From JBBATK01 sp044228285 (GTDB lineage: Bacteria > Bacteroidota > Ignavibacteria > Kapaibacteriales > NICIL-2): a stretch of DNA of 64,000 nucleotides. Under the pieces are notes generated by a model. The model was not told the origin of the DNA and made no database searches. It saw only the letters and a program-made list of their open reading frames with translations. Position 1 is the stretch's first letter; every line of letters starts with the position of its first letter. The stretch covers positions 496,001-560,000 of the forward strand of contig JBGAVD010000002.1 of assembly GCA_044228285.1 (NCBI GenBank), given 5' to 3'. This document shows, piece by piece, positions 44,874-54,339 of the stretch. Both the position numbers and the translations under genes were made by a program.

Positions 44874-45380
44874 ATGAATAGATCACGTATCGTGATGATT
44901 GCACTTGCATTGTGCACAGTGTTTCTAGTATCAAGCTGCAGCACCCGTATTGCAGACTTTACCATGTGGTCAACAAAGAACGCTGAAATTGGCGCCAAGT
45001 ATGTCAAGACCGGTCGCTTTGAAGGCAAGAGCATGACTCAGCTCATTCTCTTCATTCCACTTCACATTGGAAACTTGAAAGAAGCTGTAGATCGTTGTCT
45101 CGAAAATGGCGGTGGCGAAGTAATGACCAACTGCGTATTGTTTGATGAAAGCTTACCTTTAATCATCTATACAGAAGCTGGCTTCCGTGTAGAAGGCGAC
45201 GTTTGGAAGAAAGCATCGATGGGTGATCTCATGAATCCAAATACAGAAGTGTATGAGATGAAGACAGCAAGTAACGGCGTTCAGCAAATGGTTTCAACAC
45301 GCGATGTTGCGAAGGTAGAAACAATTGTTAACGTTGAGAAGCTAGCTGCTGAGCACGGTATCCCAGCTGCAAGCCACTAA
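44874..45380 (+). CDS. Lipoprotein of unknown function
   Basis: The 168-residue product has a signal peptide ending in FLVSSC, a lipobox with Cys22, so it should be lipid-anchored. The mature part begins STRIADFTMWSTKNAEIGAKY and is a small mixed alpha/beta domain that I did not recognise. An AGGGGAA ribosome site precedes the ATG. The gene stands alone in front of a strong bidirectional terminator. Retention in the outer or inner membrane cannot be told. Confidence 0.8.
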   Translation: MNRSRIVMIALALCTVFLVSSCSTRIADFTMWSTKNAEIGAKYVKTGRFEGKSMTQLILFIPLHIGNLKEAVDRCLENGGGEVMTNCVLFDESLPLIIYTEAGFRVEGDVWKKASMGDLMNPNTEVYEMKTASNGVQQMVSTRDVAKVETIVNVEKLAAEHGIPAASH

Positions 45381-45419
45381 TATTTTGAAGAAATAGGCAG
45401 GAAGCGAAGCTTCATGCAT

Positions 45420-45464
45420 AAAGAAAAAGAGCTTGATCCACGAAGGATCAAGCTCTTTTTCTTT
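45420..45464. terminator. Bidirectional terminator after the lipoprotein gene
   Basis: A perfect 20-bp inverted repeat (45420-45439 with 45445-45464) with a five-base loop carries A-rich and T-rich outer arms, so it can stop transcription from both sides. It serves the lipoprotein gene and probably the convergent gene ending at 45706. Confidence 0.88.
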
Positions 45465-45705
45465 GTGGACTTTTCATTCTGGAGATCTGGACCTATACAC
45501 TTAACGAGCTTGCTCAAGCTTGACTCACGCAAACTCTGCGAAGGTCTAGCTTTGGTAGAGTATTCAAGCTTGCATTCTCGTTGCTTTCAAAGTCTACACT
45601 CTTGTTACAGTGAGATGCTTATGAAGGCTCAAGCAACACATCTCGCTCGAGTGTTGGGCCTCCACGTTGAGCTCTTCGCTACTAGTAAGAGTAGATATAC
45701 AGCTT

Positions 45706-46701
45706 CTAGAACAAACGAGTTCCACGCATGAGTGGGAACAGGTTGCAAAAGCTCACACCAACACGAAAGCCATATTCTAGCGAGGTGTCAACGTATTGAA
45801 CCATGGAGTGCACGTCAAGACCAATGAACGTTCCTCGTATCACATAGTGAACGCCTCCGTTGATTACCACGCCAGTTGCGCTGACAGTCTTAGCTGGTAT
45901 GCCTAGGAAATCGTCACCAGGAATCTCGTAACTACGGAAAAGAGGTCCGATAGAGCCATCAATGAGGAAGTTATCGTCTGTAGCAAGGCCGATGAGGCGT
46001 AAGCTTAAGTCTGTTGTAGAAAAATCTCCGCCTGAACGATTATAGGCATCGCTGAGCATGCGTGTCCATACAGAGCCAGACACTGCAGCACCTATGAAAG
46101 CACGACGAGAGAGTCGAGTACCTGCGGCAACGCTAATATCTGGCACAAAGCCAAAGGTCTGATAACTATACTGTAACGCATCGCTTGCAGTTGCACCCAT
46201 AGCCAGCCCTACTGTAGCCTGTGCAAGATAGAAGTAACTCTCGTTTCGCAGTTTCTTCGCATCGTACTTATCGATACGCGCGTATGTGTCAACACGGGCT
46301 GATTCATCGCCGGTATCAATCTTTCGGTCATTATAATTCTCAGCCTCACGCTTTTTTAGCTCATCGGCACTCATGCGAGGCTCGCGTTTCAATTGATCGA
46401 TCTCGTGCGGGAGGAATTCAAGTTTGGTCCCATCATCTAGTTGAAGGATGTAGTGCACACTCGGTTTTTGAACGATGAGGCGTCCGGTAAAAACACTCCC
46501 CGTGCGCAAGTACACAACATCAACTGTATCGACTGCTGCGGCTGGCTTAGAGCTTGAATCAGCGCCAAGGGTTTTAGCAACTTGCGCGTGAACATTGGCT
46601 TGAAAACAGCAGAGGAGCAAGCAGCTAAGCGCAAAGGCTGCGGCTAGATTCAAAATCGATGAAGGTCGGGAAGTCGAGTGCGTTGAAGAGAAAATCGACA
46701 T
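45706..46701 (-). CDS. Secreted/outer-membrane protein of unknown function
   Basis: The 331-residue protein has a long signal peptide (cleavage near VHAQV). An N-terminal domain with VYLRTGSVFTGRL and LDDGTKLEFLPHEIDQLKRE resembles small beta domains that sense or bind in Bacteroidota envelope proteins. A charged linker follows, then a stretch of alternating beta-strands ending GTRLF, as in an outer-membrane barrel. It converges on the lipoprotein gene and is divergent from tRNA-Pro. No named family was identified. Confidence 0.7.
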   Translation of the reverse strand: MSIFSSTHSTSRPSSILNLAAAFALSCLLLCCFQANVHAQVAKTLGADSSSKPAAAVDTVDVVYLRTGSVFTGRLIVQKPSVHYILQLDDGTKLEFLPHEIDQLKREPRMSADELKKREAENYNDRKIDTGDESARVDTYARIDKYDAKKLRNESYFYLAQATVGLAMGATASDALQYSYQTFGFVPDISVAAGTRLSRRAFIGAAVSGSVWTRMLSDAYNRSGGDFSTTDLSLRLIGLATDDNFLIDGSIGPLFRSYEIPGDDFLGIPAKTVSATGVVINGGVHYVIRGTFIGLDVHSMVQYVDTSLEYGFRVGVSFCNLFPLMRGTRLF

Positions 46702-46925
46702 AGAGTACAGAGACCATTGATGAATAAAGAAGGCAATTTAGCACCAAAGCGCGAACGGCACTAGCGCGGCTGCTACTGTAGTGTTAAAAACGCACTGCTA
46801 TAGACTTGAGGAGTGTCGCTATTCTATAGAGCTAGCCAGCGCGATCACAGCGTCTGCACGCAGAAGCGTTGAACGCTCACCGAGACGCACGGTCTGAGAA
46901 CAGCGTAGTCGACACCGCCCAAGGC

Positions 46926-46956
46926 TTGTACTACTGCATTCTATCCGTTAATTTTG
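46926..46956 (+). promoter_or_regulatory. Promoter of tRNA-Pro
   Basis: TTG (46926-46928), a 20-base spacer and TAATTTTG (46949-46956) match the Bacteroidota promoter. The box ends eight bases before the mature tRNA 5' end, as expected for a tRNA with a very short leader. Confidence 0.65.
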
Positions 46957-46964
46957 CAAGTAAT

Positions 46965-47038
46965 CGGAGTGTAGCGCAGCCCGGTAGCGCACACCCTTGG
47001 GGTGGGTGGGGTCGTGGGTTCAAATCCCGCCACTCCGA
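46965..47038 (+). tRNA. tRNA-Pro, anticodon GGG
   Basis: A 74-base cloverleaf folds fully. Acceptor arms are CGGAGTG/CACTCCG. The D arm is GCGC/GCGC, the anticodon stem CACCC/GGGTG with loop TTGGGGT (anticodon 46999-47001), and the T arm GTGGG/CCCGC with loop TTCAAAT. The discriminator base is A, and the 3' CCA is not encoded. It is flanked by its own promoter and terminator. Confidence 0.96.
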
Positions 47039-47110
47039 CAGAGACCGCATGGATACTCAGATAACCCTAACTCTACGGATTGTCACAGACGTTCCACGGA
47101 CGTTTTTTAC

Positions 47111-47142
47111 AAAGGCTTGGAGCTTCTCCAGGCCTTTTTTTC
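47111..47142 (+). terminator. Intrinsic terminator of tRNA-Pro
   Basis: An 11-bp stem with one G-T wobble (47111-47121 with 47127-47137), a five-base loop and seven T residues lies 72 bases after the tRNA. Confidence 0.82.
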
Positions 47143-47313
47143 TGTATGCTCAGCCTTCGGCTTCGACGGGGAAAAGAGGACCGGAAACTGTTGGATTCTT
47201 GTTGTTTGCCGAGATGCTATAAACGTTTGTTTGTCAGGAAACAACTAGTACTAAACGTATAACTTCCCTTCAAATGTCCATACGTTGTTTCTTTTGTTCT
47301 AGAGAGTACGAGT

Positions 47314-48468
47314 ATGCGCGCACAATGCTATCTAATCGTTCCCATGATCGTGTTGCATTTCCTCTCTTGTGGGAAGCCCGCACGCCCGGATCTTGAGCTA
47401 GCACTAGAAGGAGATTGGACGCTCTGTAGCGAGGCCTCTGTAGACAGTATCGGCCTTCCAGAGCATGAACGCTTGCTCCCGTATGTTCAATCGAATGACA
47501 CGAGTTGCTTCGGGTTAACGTTTTTTCGTGACTCTGCATGTTGCTATCGCTCAATGCGTTCAAGTTGCCGAACTATGGGCTACTTCCTTGGCGGGAATGC
47601 TCGGTATTATGTACATGACAGCACAGTGTTTATTCAGTTGAATGACAAACTTGACTCCGTTGCCTATCGCCTCAAGTCATTCTCGCGTGATTCGCTTGTC
47701 TTAATGACGAACAATAACACTTTACGAACATTTGTGCGTCTTGGTGAAAAGAGGGACACTACTTCAATAGATCAAGTCGTATTGTACAGTTTTGACACGT
47801 TCGGTCCGAGGCCAAGTGGCATTATTGTCGGACCGGGAGACTCGATTCGTGCCCACAATCCAGAAAACACATCTTATCTCGGTGATCTAGTCTTTGCTAT
47901 AAAACCTGAGCTTCGTGCCGCAATTCTTTACGCATTCTCGCGAACGAGACTACCAAAGAGAAACTCAGATTTTTCCGGTATAGCTGTCGATGGAGTTCTC
48001 CGCCAGCTAGCACTACTCAGCAAGGGAAAAATCGTACAATTGATAACAGATAATACTGGATATGGCATTCCTCCAGAATTGGAGGGTACGTACCGGGCGC
48101 TTCAAAGGCTTCCCCAGGAGTATGGTGCGAATCCTGGATCGAAGTGGTCAAACCTGCAATGCCCTTTTTATGTAAACGTGCAGTATGATTCTCTCGCAAT
48201 CTACCTACATAGAACGCAGGAGCTCCTTCTCTTTGACGCACTACGTTGCGCTAAACACACTCGAAGTTTGTTCACCACTCGATTCTCTTGTCGAATAGTA
48301 ACTGAAGAGTGTGGGGAAGATGTACTTACGGACGGACGATATTTCAAGTTTGTCGGTGAAGACGGGCGTAGCGTTACACTAGATATTGGCTATGATTTCT
48401 TTGAACGGCACAATCTTCAAGCCCAAGCCTTTCCGCCGAACTCAGAAGTACGCTTGACTTGGAATTGA
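47314..48468 (+). CDS. Putative lipoprotein of unknown function
   Basis: The 384-residue product opens with a hydrophobic signal ending HFLSCGK; Cys19 is a possible, slightly irregular lipobox. Residues 25-120 (LALEGDWTLCSEAS, RDSACCYRSMRSSC) look like a small beta-barrel domain of the kind that measures or binds, and the rest is mixed. An AGAGAG ribosome site lies upstream. I recognised no family. Confidence 0.7.
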   Translation: MRAQCYLIVPMIVLHFLSCGKPARPDLELALEGDWTLCSEASVDSIGLPEHERLLPYVQSNDTSCFGLTFFRDSACCYRSMRSSCRTMGYFLGGNARYYVHDSTVFIQLNDKLDSVAYRLKSFSRDSLVLMTNNNTLRTFVRLGEKRDTTSIDQVVLYSFDTFGPRPSGIIVGPGDSIRAHNPENTSYLGDLVFAIKPELRAAILYAFSRTRLPKRNSDFSGIAVDGVLRQLALLSKGKIVQLITDNTGYGIPPELEGTYRALQRLPQEYGANPGSKWSNLQCPFYVNVQYDSLAIYLHRTQELLLFDALRCAKHTRSLFTTRFSCRIVTEECGEDVLTDGRYFKFVGEDGRSVTLDIGYDFFERHNLQAQAFPPNSEVRLTWN

Positions 48469-49183
48469 GATAGGTGATTGACGGTCTTCATGAAGATCAC
48501 GTTCTTAGATAAAAGTCAGCTGCTAAGCCAATGCATGTTTCATAGCATCAATCAACAGTTCCATAAGGCAACTCTCAAGTGTCACGATGGACGGCATACA
48601 CAGTGACACTCTTGCCGACCGAAATCTACATGTTAAACAAGGGGTGAGATGCAGATCTCACCAGTGCAAAGGAGCAATCCGATACAGTGATACTTTATTG
48701 GCTCCTTCAAGTGATTTCGACAAAGCAGCCTCAGAAAAGTAATTCAATCTTAAAGGAAGGAGCCGCAGATGTGTTAGCATGAAGGTACGCGTCGCGCTTC
48801 GATTGTTGTGTCTCAATATGTACTTGTCGGAGGTACTCGCTAATAAAATGCATCGCAGGAAATACGTTGGAGTACCGCAAAGAGAAATTGGAATAGACGA
48901 ATGGCTGAAATCACTCCAAAAAACAAAGGCTCTCGGTTTTGTATCTGGCGCTACAACAAGAAAAGTGACCAAATTGAACAACTTAATAAGAAACAACCAA
49001 AGGTCGAGAATGCTGAGTATTGCAGGTACTTTGAAGCGTTAGTATCACTGTTGAGAATACTAGAGTATTCAACCTAATCATTCAATTATACGACTCGACA
49101 ATACTGCACATTCGATCAACTCTGTCATCATAAAGATCTAGTTGTGTGCACAAATGGTGTTTTTTGTTGCCTTCATCGGTTGG
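48469..49183. other. 715-bp region without a supported gene, upstream of the protease
   Basis: Frames of 87 codons (plus, 48779-49042) and 112 codons (minus, 48658-48996) overlap each other. Neither has a domain, ribosome site or signal, so neither is called. A short palindrome TCTTCATGAAGA lies at 48487-48498. Nothing else stands out. Confidence 0.45.
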
Positions 49184-49191
49184 TATATTTG
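49184..49191 (+). promoter_or_regulatory. TAnnTTTG promoter box of the trypsin-like protease gene
   Basis: TATATTTG at 49184-49191 is preceded 17 bases upstream by TTTG (49163-49166), a slightly short but acceptable spacing. It lies 33 bases before the start codon at 49225. Confidence 0.5.
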
Positions 49192-49224
49192 TTAGCCTAC
49201 AAAAGACTTAGGGGACATACTCAG

Positions 49225-50571
49225 ATGAGAAGAATCTTTACGACCTGCGCGGCATTTGTTGTTTGTGCGTCCATGCTTAGCGCACAAGACATTGTCGGTA
49301 TGGTAAAACGCGTGAAACCTGCCGTGGTAACTGTTGTACAACAGAATGCATTTGGTCTAGACGACGGTATCGGAAGTGGCTTCTTTATTGCTCCAAAGAG
49401 AGTTGTAACGAATTACCACGTGATAGAAGGTAGTTCGGGAGTAAAGATTGTATTGAATGATAGTTCAATAGTGCAAGTATCACGAGTTGTGTCTATCGAT
49501 ACTGTGAAGGACTTGGCCATTCTTGAATTGGGCGATTCGTTTACTCGAAAAGTGCAAGCCTTGCCGCTCAAGCCCGTATTGCCTGAACAGGCTGAACGTG
49601 TGTACCTCGTTGGAAATCCTTTGGGACTTGAACAAAGTGTGACGGATGGTATCGTCTCGTCTGTGCGAAATGTGAAGGATTATGGACTTGTTATCCAAAT
49701 GACAGCCGCAATGTCTCAAGGCAACAGTGGTAGTCCACTTTTGAATCCATCTGGGGAAGTGGTGGGTGTAGCATGTTTCCTCATGGATGGAGGCCAGAAT
49801 CTCAATTTTGCTATTCCTATTGATGCTGTTCAGAAAATGAAGAGCGAAAGTCCTTATGTGTTTGTACCAACACGTAAGAACTATTGCGGTACAGATATGC
49901 CAATCGTTGATGCGTTCAAAGTAGATACTATGTGGATTGCAAACGCACCAGCGGGTCTTTCTCCGTCAGACCTCACTTTATGGAAGTTGAAACTCAGTGC
50001 GCAACGTCAGAACTGGGATACTTCGATGGTGATTGGCAGCTATAAGCGTGTGATCCGTGCAATCAAGCGTGTTAAAGAATCATTTAACGTGGAAACGGAT
50101 ACCATAAGCATGTCAACTGCCGACATGGCCATTCGTGAAGCCTTCGGACAAAATGACGGAGATGGACGCTTTGACTCGGAGCAAAAGATAATGCTTCATG
50201 GTATACGAGCGAGTCTCTATACTACGATGGCCTTGATGTATTCACAAGAACGTGCTCTTCCTGTCGGCACTGTAAGTGATCTTATAAAAGATCGAGCACA
50301 AGTATGGCAAACGTTTAAGAAGGATCACCGTTACGTCATTGTTGCAACCTGTGATACGTCACAGATTGCTGATCTCGACGCCGTAGCCATGTATAAAGAT
50401 GATTCAGGCAACTGGAAGGCAGTGGCTTCCGATACTGATGAGAAAGGCGTGACAGTCTTGGGTTTCACAGCTCCAGAATCAACGGAGTATGCGATCATTT
50501 GGCGGGTAGCAAAGTATAAGAGTAACGCTACATCCGGCGTGTTTGGTTCTATTACTTTTGTTTTTAACTGA
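49225..50571 (+). CDS. Exported trypsin-like serine protease (S1C/HtrA-type) without a PDZ domain
   Basis: From the ATG at 49225 (AGGGGA ribosome site) the 448-residue product has a signal peptide (cleavage near SAQDI). A chymotrypsin-fold domain shows His65 (TNYHVIEG), Asp96 (VKDLAIL) and Ser168 (SQGNSGSPL), the catalytic triad. The usual PDZ domain after the protease is absent. In its place is a 240-residue region, partly helical, ending with a beta domain (YVIVATCDTSQIADLDAVAMYKDD). It would be periplasmic or surface-exposed and may act in protein quality control. The frame upstream to 49144 lacks a signal and is rejected. Confidence 0.88.
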   Translation: MRRIFTTCAAFVVCASMLSAQDIVGMVKRVKPAVVTVVQQNAFGLDDGIGSGFFIAPKRVVTNYHVIEGSSGVKIVLNDSSIVQVSRVVSIDTVKDLAILELGDSFTRKVQALPLKPVLPEQAERVYLVGNPLGLEQSVTDGIVSSVRNVKDYGLVIQMTAAMSQGNSGSPLLNPSGEVVGVACFLMDGGQNLNFAIPIDAVQKMKSESPYVFVPTRKNYCGTDMPIVDAFKVDTMWIANAPAGLSPSDLTLWKLKLSAQRQNWDTSMVIGSYKRVIRAIKRVKESFNVETDTISMSTADMAIREAFGQNDGDGRFDSEQKIMLHGIRASLYTTMALMYSQERALPVGTVSDLIKDRAQVWQTFKKDHRYVIVATCDTSQIADLDAVAMYKDDSGNWKAVASDTDEKGVTVLGFTAPESTEYAIIWRVAKYKSNATSGVFGSITFVFN

Positions 50572-50637
50572 GAGTCTCTTTAGGTTGGCAGAGACGATTG
50601 AGCACAACATCATTTTCTCAATTAATACACATCCATC

Positions 50638-51171
50638 ATGATAACAGTACTAACTACTACTTCACATCACCTCGCAAGAAATATGGTGATGATTCTTGCA
50701 CTTAGCCTTCTTGCACTTGGATTGAATTCCTGCGCGGGCTTGAACGGAAAAGACTTGACGCCAGCTGTTGGACCGAAGGGTTTGTGCCAGTTAACAATCC
50801 ATAACAACTACGATCAGGATGTCGCAGTGAAGCTCTATGACGTCAAGAATCCAACAGTATGTCTTCGCTATGTCTACATCAGCTCGAATAGCTCTGCTAC
50901 GATCAAAGAGTTAGCACCAGGGAACTTGACGATGAAATACACTCGCGGCAGTGATTGGGATAATGCCGGTATGATGTTTCAACATGATCGCGTAAACTAT
51001 GAGTCTGATGAAGTCCTTAAGCTCGAAGAGATAGAAACACAGACGAAAACAAGTGATGGCGTCAGAACTGAGCGCAAGTATAGCGTTTTGGAGTTCACAT
51101 TTAATGCTCAGGGTAACAAAGGGAACACGACAGTATCTCCAATAGACGACAAAGAGTTCCAAACCAAGTAA
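50638..51171 (+). CDS. Lipoprotein with a beta-sandwich-like domain, unknown function
   Basis: The 177-residue protein has a signal ending in the lipobox LNSC (Cys32). The mature part (CQLTIHNNYDQDVAVKLYD ... IKELAPGNLTMKYTRGSDW) looks like the small carbohydrate-binding-like beta-sandwich often attached to other modules; here it stands alone. ATGs at 50638 and 50683 are both plausible starts; I kept the first. It follows the protease by 66 bases and may be co-transcribed. Confidence 0.7.
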   Translation: MITVLTTTSHHLARNMVMILALSLLALGLNSCAGLNGKDLTPAVGPKGLCQLTIHNNYDQDVAVKLYDVKNPTVCLRYVYISSNSSATIKELAPGNLTMKYTRGSDWDNAGMMFQHDRVNYESDEVLKLEEIETQTKTSDGVRTERKYSVLEFTFNAQGNKGNTTVSPIDDKEFQTK

Positions 51172-51950
51172 GTGTAATTGAGCGAAACATTTCTTATCCC
51201 AGGTTTGGAAGTGGGTTTTGGATTCAAATGAATCTGACTCCGCATTGTGTACCTAGCTATTGATCTCTTGACTGAAACCAAAGCGAGAAAAATGGAATTG
51301 CTCGTACGAGCATCTGTTTCTTCTTCTAATGATCAACTGATGCTCCACAATATTTACATTCCTCTTCAAGCTCGTGAACATTAGACATGGTGGCGCTGAA
51401 TTGCAAAAGCGCCACACTCTATACGATGAACGATTGTGAGTACATCAGTACATCAGTGCATCAAACATGCGTTTACTTCGAGATCAGAAAGTCATCGCAT
51501 GTCTTGAGTCCTGCACTCTATAGGTGAGTGTGCGTATACAATGGATTCTTCTATGTATACGATGTAGCTACTGTAAACTGACGCGATAAGCTCTCCATGA
51601 AGTCTGGTATACTGCGTTTTTCCTCGCAGGTGAGAAGCATTCATGTAAAGTACACCTCTGGTCCGAGTTGATCTATTGTTGTTGAAGAAGATCGCTTTTG
51701 TTGCGATAGAGGATAACCGTTGCGAAAAACTGTTTCGATGATGAATGATCATTGACGAGGAGCGTAGCTGCCAAGTTGTCCGCCTGGAAAGCGTAGACAG
51801 TATTCCTAGCACAAAGCACAGCAAGTTCTAAGACCTCATAGGTCTACCTCAAAAGAGAATACACGTTCCTGCCTATATTGCTCCAATAAGCTCCAAAGTC
51901 AGTAAAGCCCAGTATCTATCATGAACAAACGAGTTCTATTCCATTAGCCT
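51172..51950. other. 779-bp region without a supported gene
   Basis: A 110-codon minus-strand frame (51492-51824) has no recognisable domain, signal peptide or ribosome site. A small direct repeat (TACATCAG twice, then TGCATCA) occurs near 51437-51457. No terminator, RNA or promoter was convincing. Confidence 0.45.
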
Positions 51951-54062
51951 ATGCGTACACTCTATACTGTCGTCCTCTTTTTATTCCTTTGTTCATCCAC
52001 CCTCCCTGCCCAATGGGTACGTGACATGAACAACTTCGAAGGTGGCATCATAGAGTGTTTGAGCTCAAGTGGTGATACAATAGTTGCAGGGACTCGAGGA
52101 GGTGGTGTGTATGTAAGCACAAACGGCGGACAGAACTGGGTGTCGAGAAGCGTTGGACTTGCTGTGCAAAACGTCATTAGTGTGTCCATTGGCGAGCAGG
52201 GCTTGTTTGCCTCTACCTACTATGACGGAGGCTTTTATCACTCTACAGACCTTGGTTTAACCTGGGAATCATGCTCTAATGGTATAGACGTTCAATGGTG
52301 GATATTTCAGATTGTACAGTGTAAAGGAAGATGCATTGCTGCCTCAGGGAATGGATTGATTTGGATGTCTGAAGATGGCGGACAATCCTGGACGAAACGA
52401 CTGTCGCTCGGTCAGGTAGTGGAATTCCGATCTGCAGCAATCCTCGATTCAACAATCTATGTGGTTGTACCAAACTTTGGCTTGTACTCATCTGTAGATG
52501 CTGGATGGGACTGGAAGCTGCTTAGTAATGCCAGTGAAAGTGCTAAGAATGGTCGTGTTTGTGCCCTGTTTGGTAAGTCAATCTACATCGCGACGAATGC
52601 TGGGGAGCTGTTCTCAAGCTCCGACAATGGCAAGTCATGGACCCCTCGTTCAGATGCCTTTAGAGGTCAATCGGTGCTCTGTATGCACACTAGAGATACG
52701 ATCTTATACCTCGGTACTCTGAATTCTGGGCTCTACGAATCTTCTGATTCTGGAATAACGTGGAAATCCTGCTCGGATGCACTCTCTACGACTGGCTTTC
52801 AGAGTATCACCTCAACACCGAAGAACATCATTGCGGGAGGTTTTAGTGGAATCTCTCGCAGTGTAGTTGGTTCTGAGAAGTGGGCCGCATCCAATAAAGG
52901 TCTGATTCAGAACTTGGCGATGTGGGGCGCAGCCGCACAAGAAGACTACCTCTATGTTTGTTCCTCGGCTAACGGCGTGTTTCGTCGCACGAAAGGTGAT
53001 AGTGTTTGGAATGCAATGAACTCGGGCATCTCGAATGTCGAAGCCTATGCCATTGCCTGTGATTCGAACTACATCGCCGTAGGTACCGACAGTGGAGGCG
53101 TGTTCATTTCTACAAACCACGGAACTTCTTGGATTGATCGATCTCTAGGCCGCGAGAATGGTCTTATAGAAGCCGCAGGTGTGAAAGATTCTCTTATTAT
53201 CATAGCACCAACACGCGGAGATGTTTTTGTGTGCTCTGGTATCAATGACACATTGCGTAAAGTACCAGTGGGAGATGAGAGTCCATTCATCTATCACATC
53301 GCAACAGCTTCTGATCGAGCATATCTGGCTGCTGATAAGGCACTGTATGCTATGGATTATGGAACTCAAGCAGTCACGGAGCTGAGCGGCGTTCTTAAAC
53401 CAATCGAAGTATGTGTGTCTATCTCAGCATCCGATAAGCTTGTGTGCGCAGCAACGGCTATTGGTGTGTATGTTAGTTCCGACAATGGTGCACAGTGGGA
53501 GTACTTTGGCGTCACAGACGATCAGAATCAGATCACATGTGTTACGTGTTTGAATGAAACCATCCTTGTCGGTACAACGCAAGGAGACATCTTTGTGTCG
53601 ACAGACAAAGGGTTGAACTGGACCAAAGAGGGAAGTCAGATATCAAGTCAGCCTGAGTTCCCAGCAACCTATAACGGCATAGCCGCAATCAGTGCTTTCG
53701 ATGGTCAGCTCTTTGCTGTGAGTACGAGATCATCCGTCTTGCATCGTCCCTTGGACCAAATTGTTGATGTTGACGATTCCAAAGATGAGTTTGCTACCAA
53801 TACAAAGTGTCTACTAAGCTGCTCACCAAATCCCTCATCTGACAAGTTGCAATTGGCATATTCTCTTAGCAACTCCGAAGTGGTTAAACTTAAAGTTCAC
53901 AGCATCCACGGTGAGCTAGTTGAACAAATTCTCCAAGAGCCTCAATCTTCAGGCTCGCACTTCGTGCTCGTCGATGTATCAAAACATCCGAGCGGAGTGT
54001 ACCTTCTTACAATAGAGACCCCTACACGTCACGAGTCTCGCTGTGTCACTATTTCTCGATAA
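51951..54062 (+). CDS. T9SS-sorted Asp-box (BNR/sortilin-like) beta-propeller protein
   Basis: The 703-residue protein has a signal peptide (ending near LPAQW) and about a dozen blades. Many carry the Asp-box S-x-D-x-G-x-x-W, such as STNGGQNW, SEDGGQSW, SSDNGKSW, SSDSGITW and STDKGLNW. The last 80 or so residues match a T9SS type A sorting domain (CSPNPSSDKLQLAYSL ... HPSGVYLLTIETP). The propeller fold is found in sialidases and sortilins, but no catalytic residues were recognised, so binding is more likely than hydrolysis. Confidence 0.82.
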   Translation: MRTLYTVVLFLFLCSSTLPAQWVRDMNNFEGGIIECLSSSGDTIVAGTRGGGVYVSTNGGQNWVSRSVGLAVQNVISVSIGEQGLFASTYYDGGFYHSTDLGLTWESCSNGIDVQWWIFQIVQCKGRCIAASGNGLIWMSEDGGQSWTKRLSLGQVVEFRSAAILDSTIYVVVPNFGLYSSVDAGWDWKLLSNASESAKNGRVCALFGKSIYIATNAGELFSSSDNGKSWTPRSDAFRGQSVLCMHTRDTILYLGTLNSGLYESSDSGITWKSCSDALSTTGFQSITSTPKNIIAGGFSGISRSVVGSEKWAASNKGLIQNLAMWGAAAQEDYLYVCSSANGVFRRTKGDSVWNAMNSGISNVEAYAIACDSNYIAVGTDSGGVFISTNHGTSWIDRSLGRENGLIEAAGVKDSLIIIAPTRGDVFVCSGINDTLRKVPVGDESPFIYHIATASDRAYLAADKALYAMDYGTQAVTELSGVLKPIEVCVSISASDKLVCAATAIGVYVSSDNGAQWEYFGVTDDQNQITCVTCLNETILVGTTQGDIFVSTDKGLNWTKEGSQISSQPEFPATYNGIAAISAFDGQLFAVSTRSSVLHRPLDQIVDVDDSKDEFATNTKCLLSCSPNPSSDKLQLAYSLSNSEVVKLKVHSIHGELVEQILQEPQSSGSHFVLVDVSKHPSGVYLLTIETPTRHESRCVTISR

Positions 54063-54339
54063 CGCTCTGATGCATCCCCTGATCTCAGGAGCGCAGAAAG
54101 CTGTTGTCAAGTACGATGTGCCTTAGAACAGCTAGTTGTGGTATCGACTATGGACACTTGAATCACTGTTGAAGTTCTGACAAAAGACCAATCAACGGCT
54201 TAACTGTAGAAGTAGGTTCGTGCCCACAAGCTATCTCTCGAATGACAGTGTGTAGAACCCAGGTCATGGGCTGTTTACCTGCCTCCAAGTTTCGTATCGA
54301 GTCGCTAAGAATTGAATCGAAGTATTGTTTGTCACATCG

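Noticed and set aside
46965..47038. tRNA-Pro as an integration (att) site of an island to its right
   Set aside because: No integrase and no repeat of the tRNA 3' end was noticed downstream, and the tRNA has its own terminator.
48658..49042. Overlapping small genes on both strands before the protease
   Set aside because: Neither has a ribosome site, recognisable domain or normal composition; they overlap each other.
51492..51824. 110-codon minus-strand frame
   Set aside because: Unusual composition, no signal, domain or ribosome site; the region is probably non-coding.
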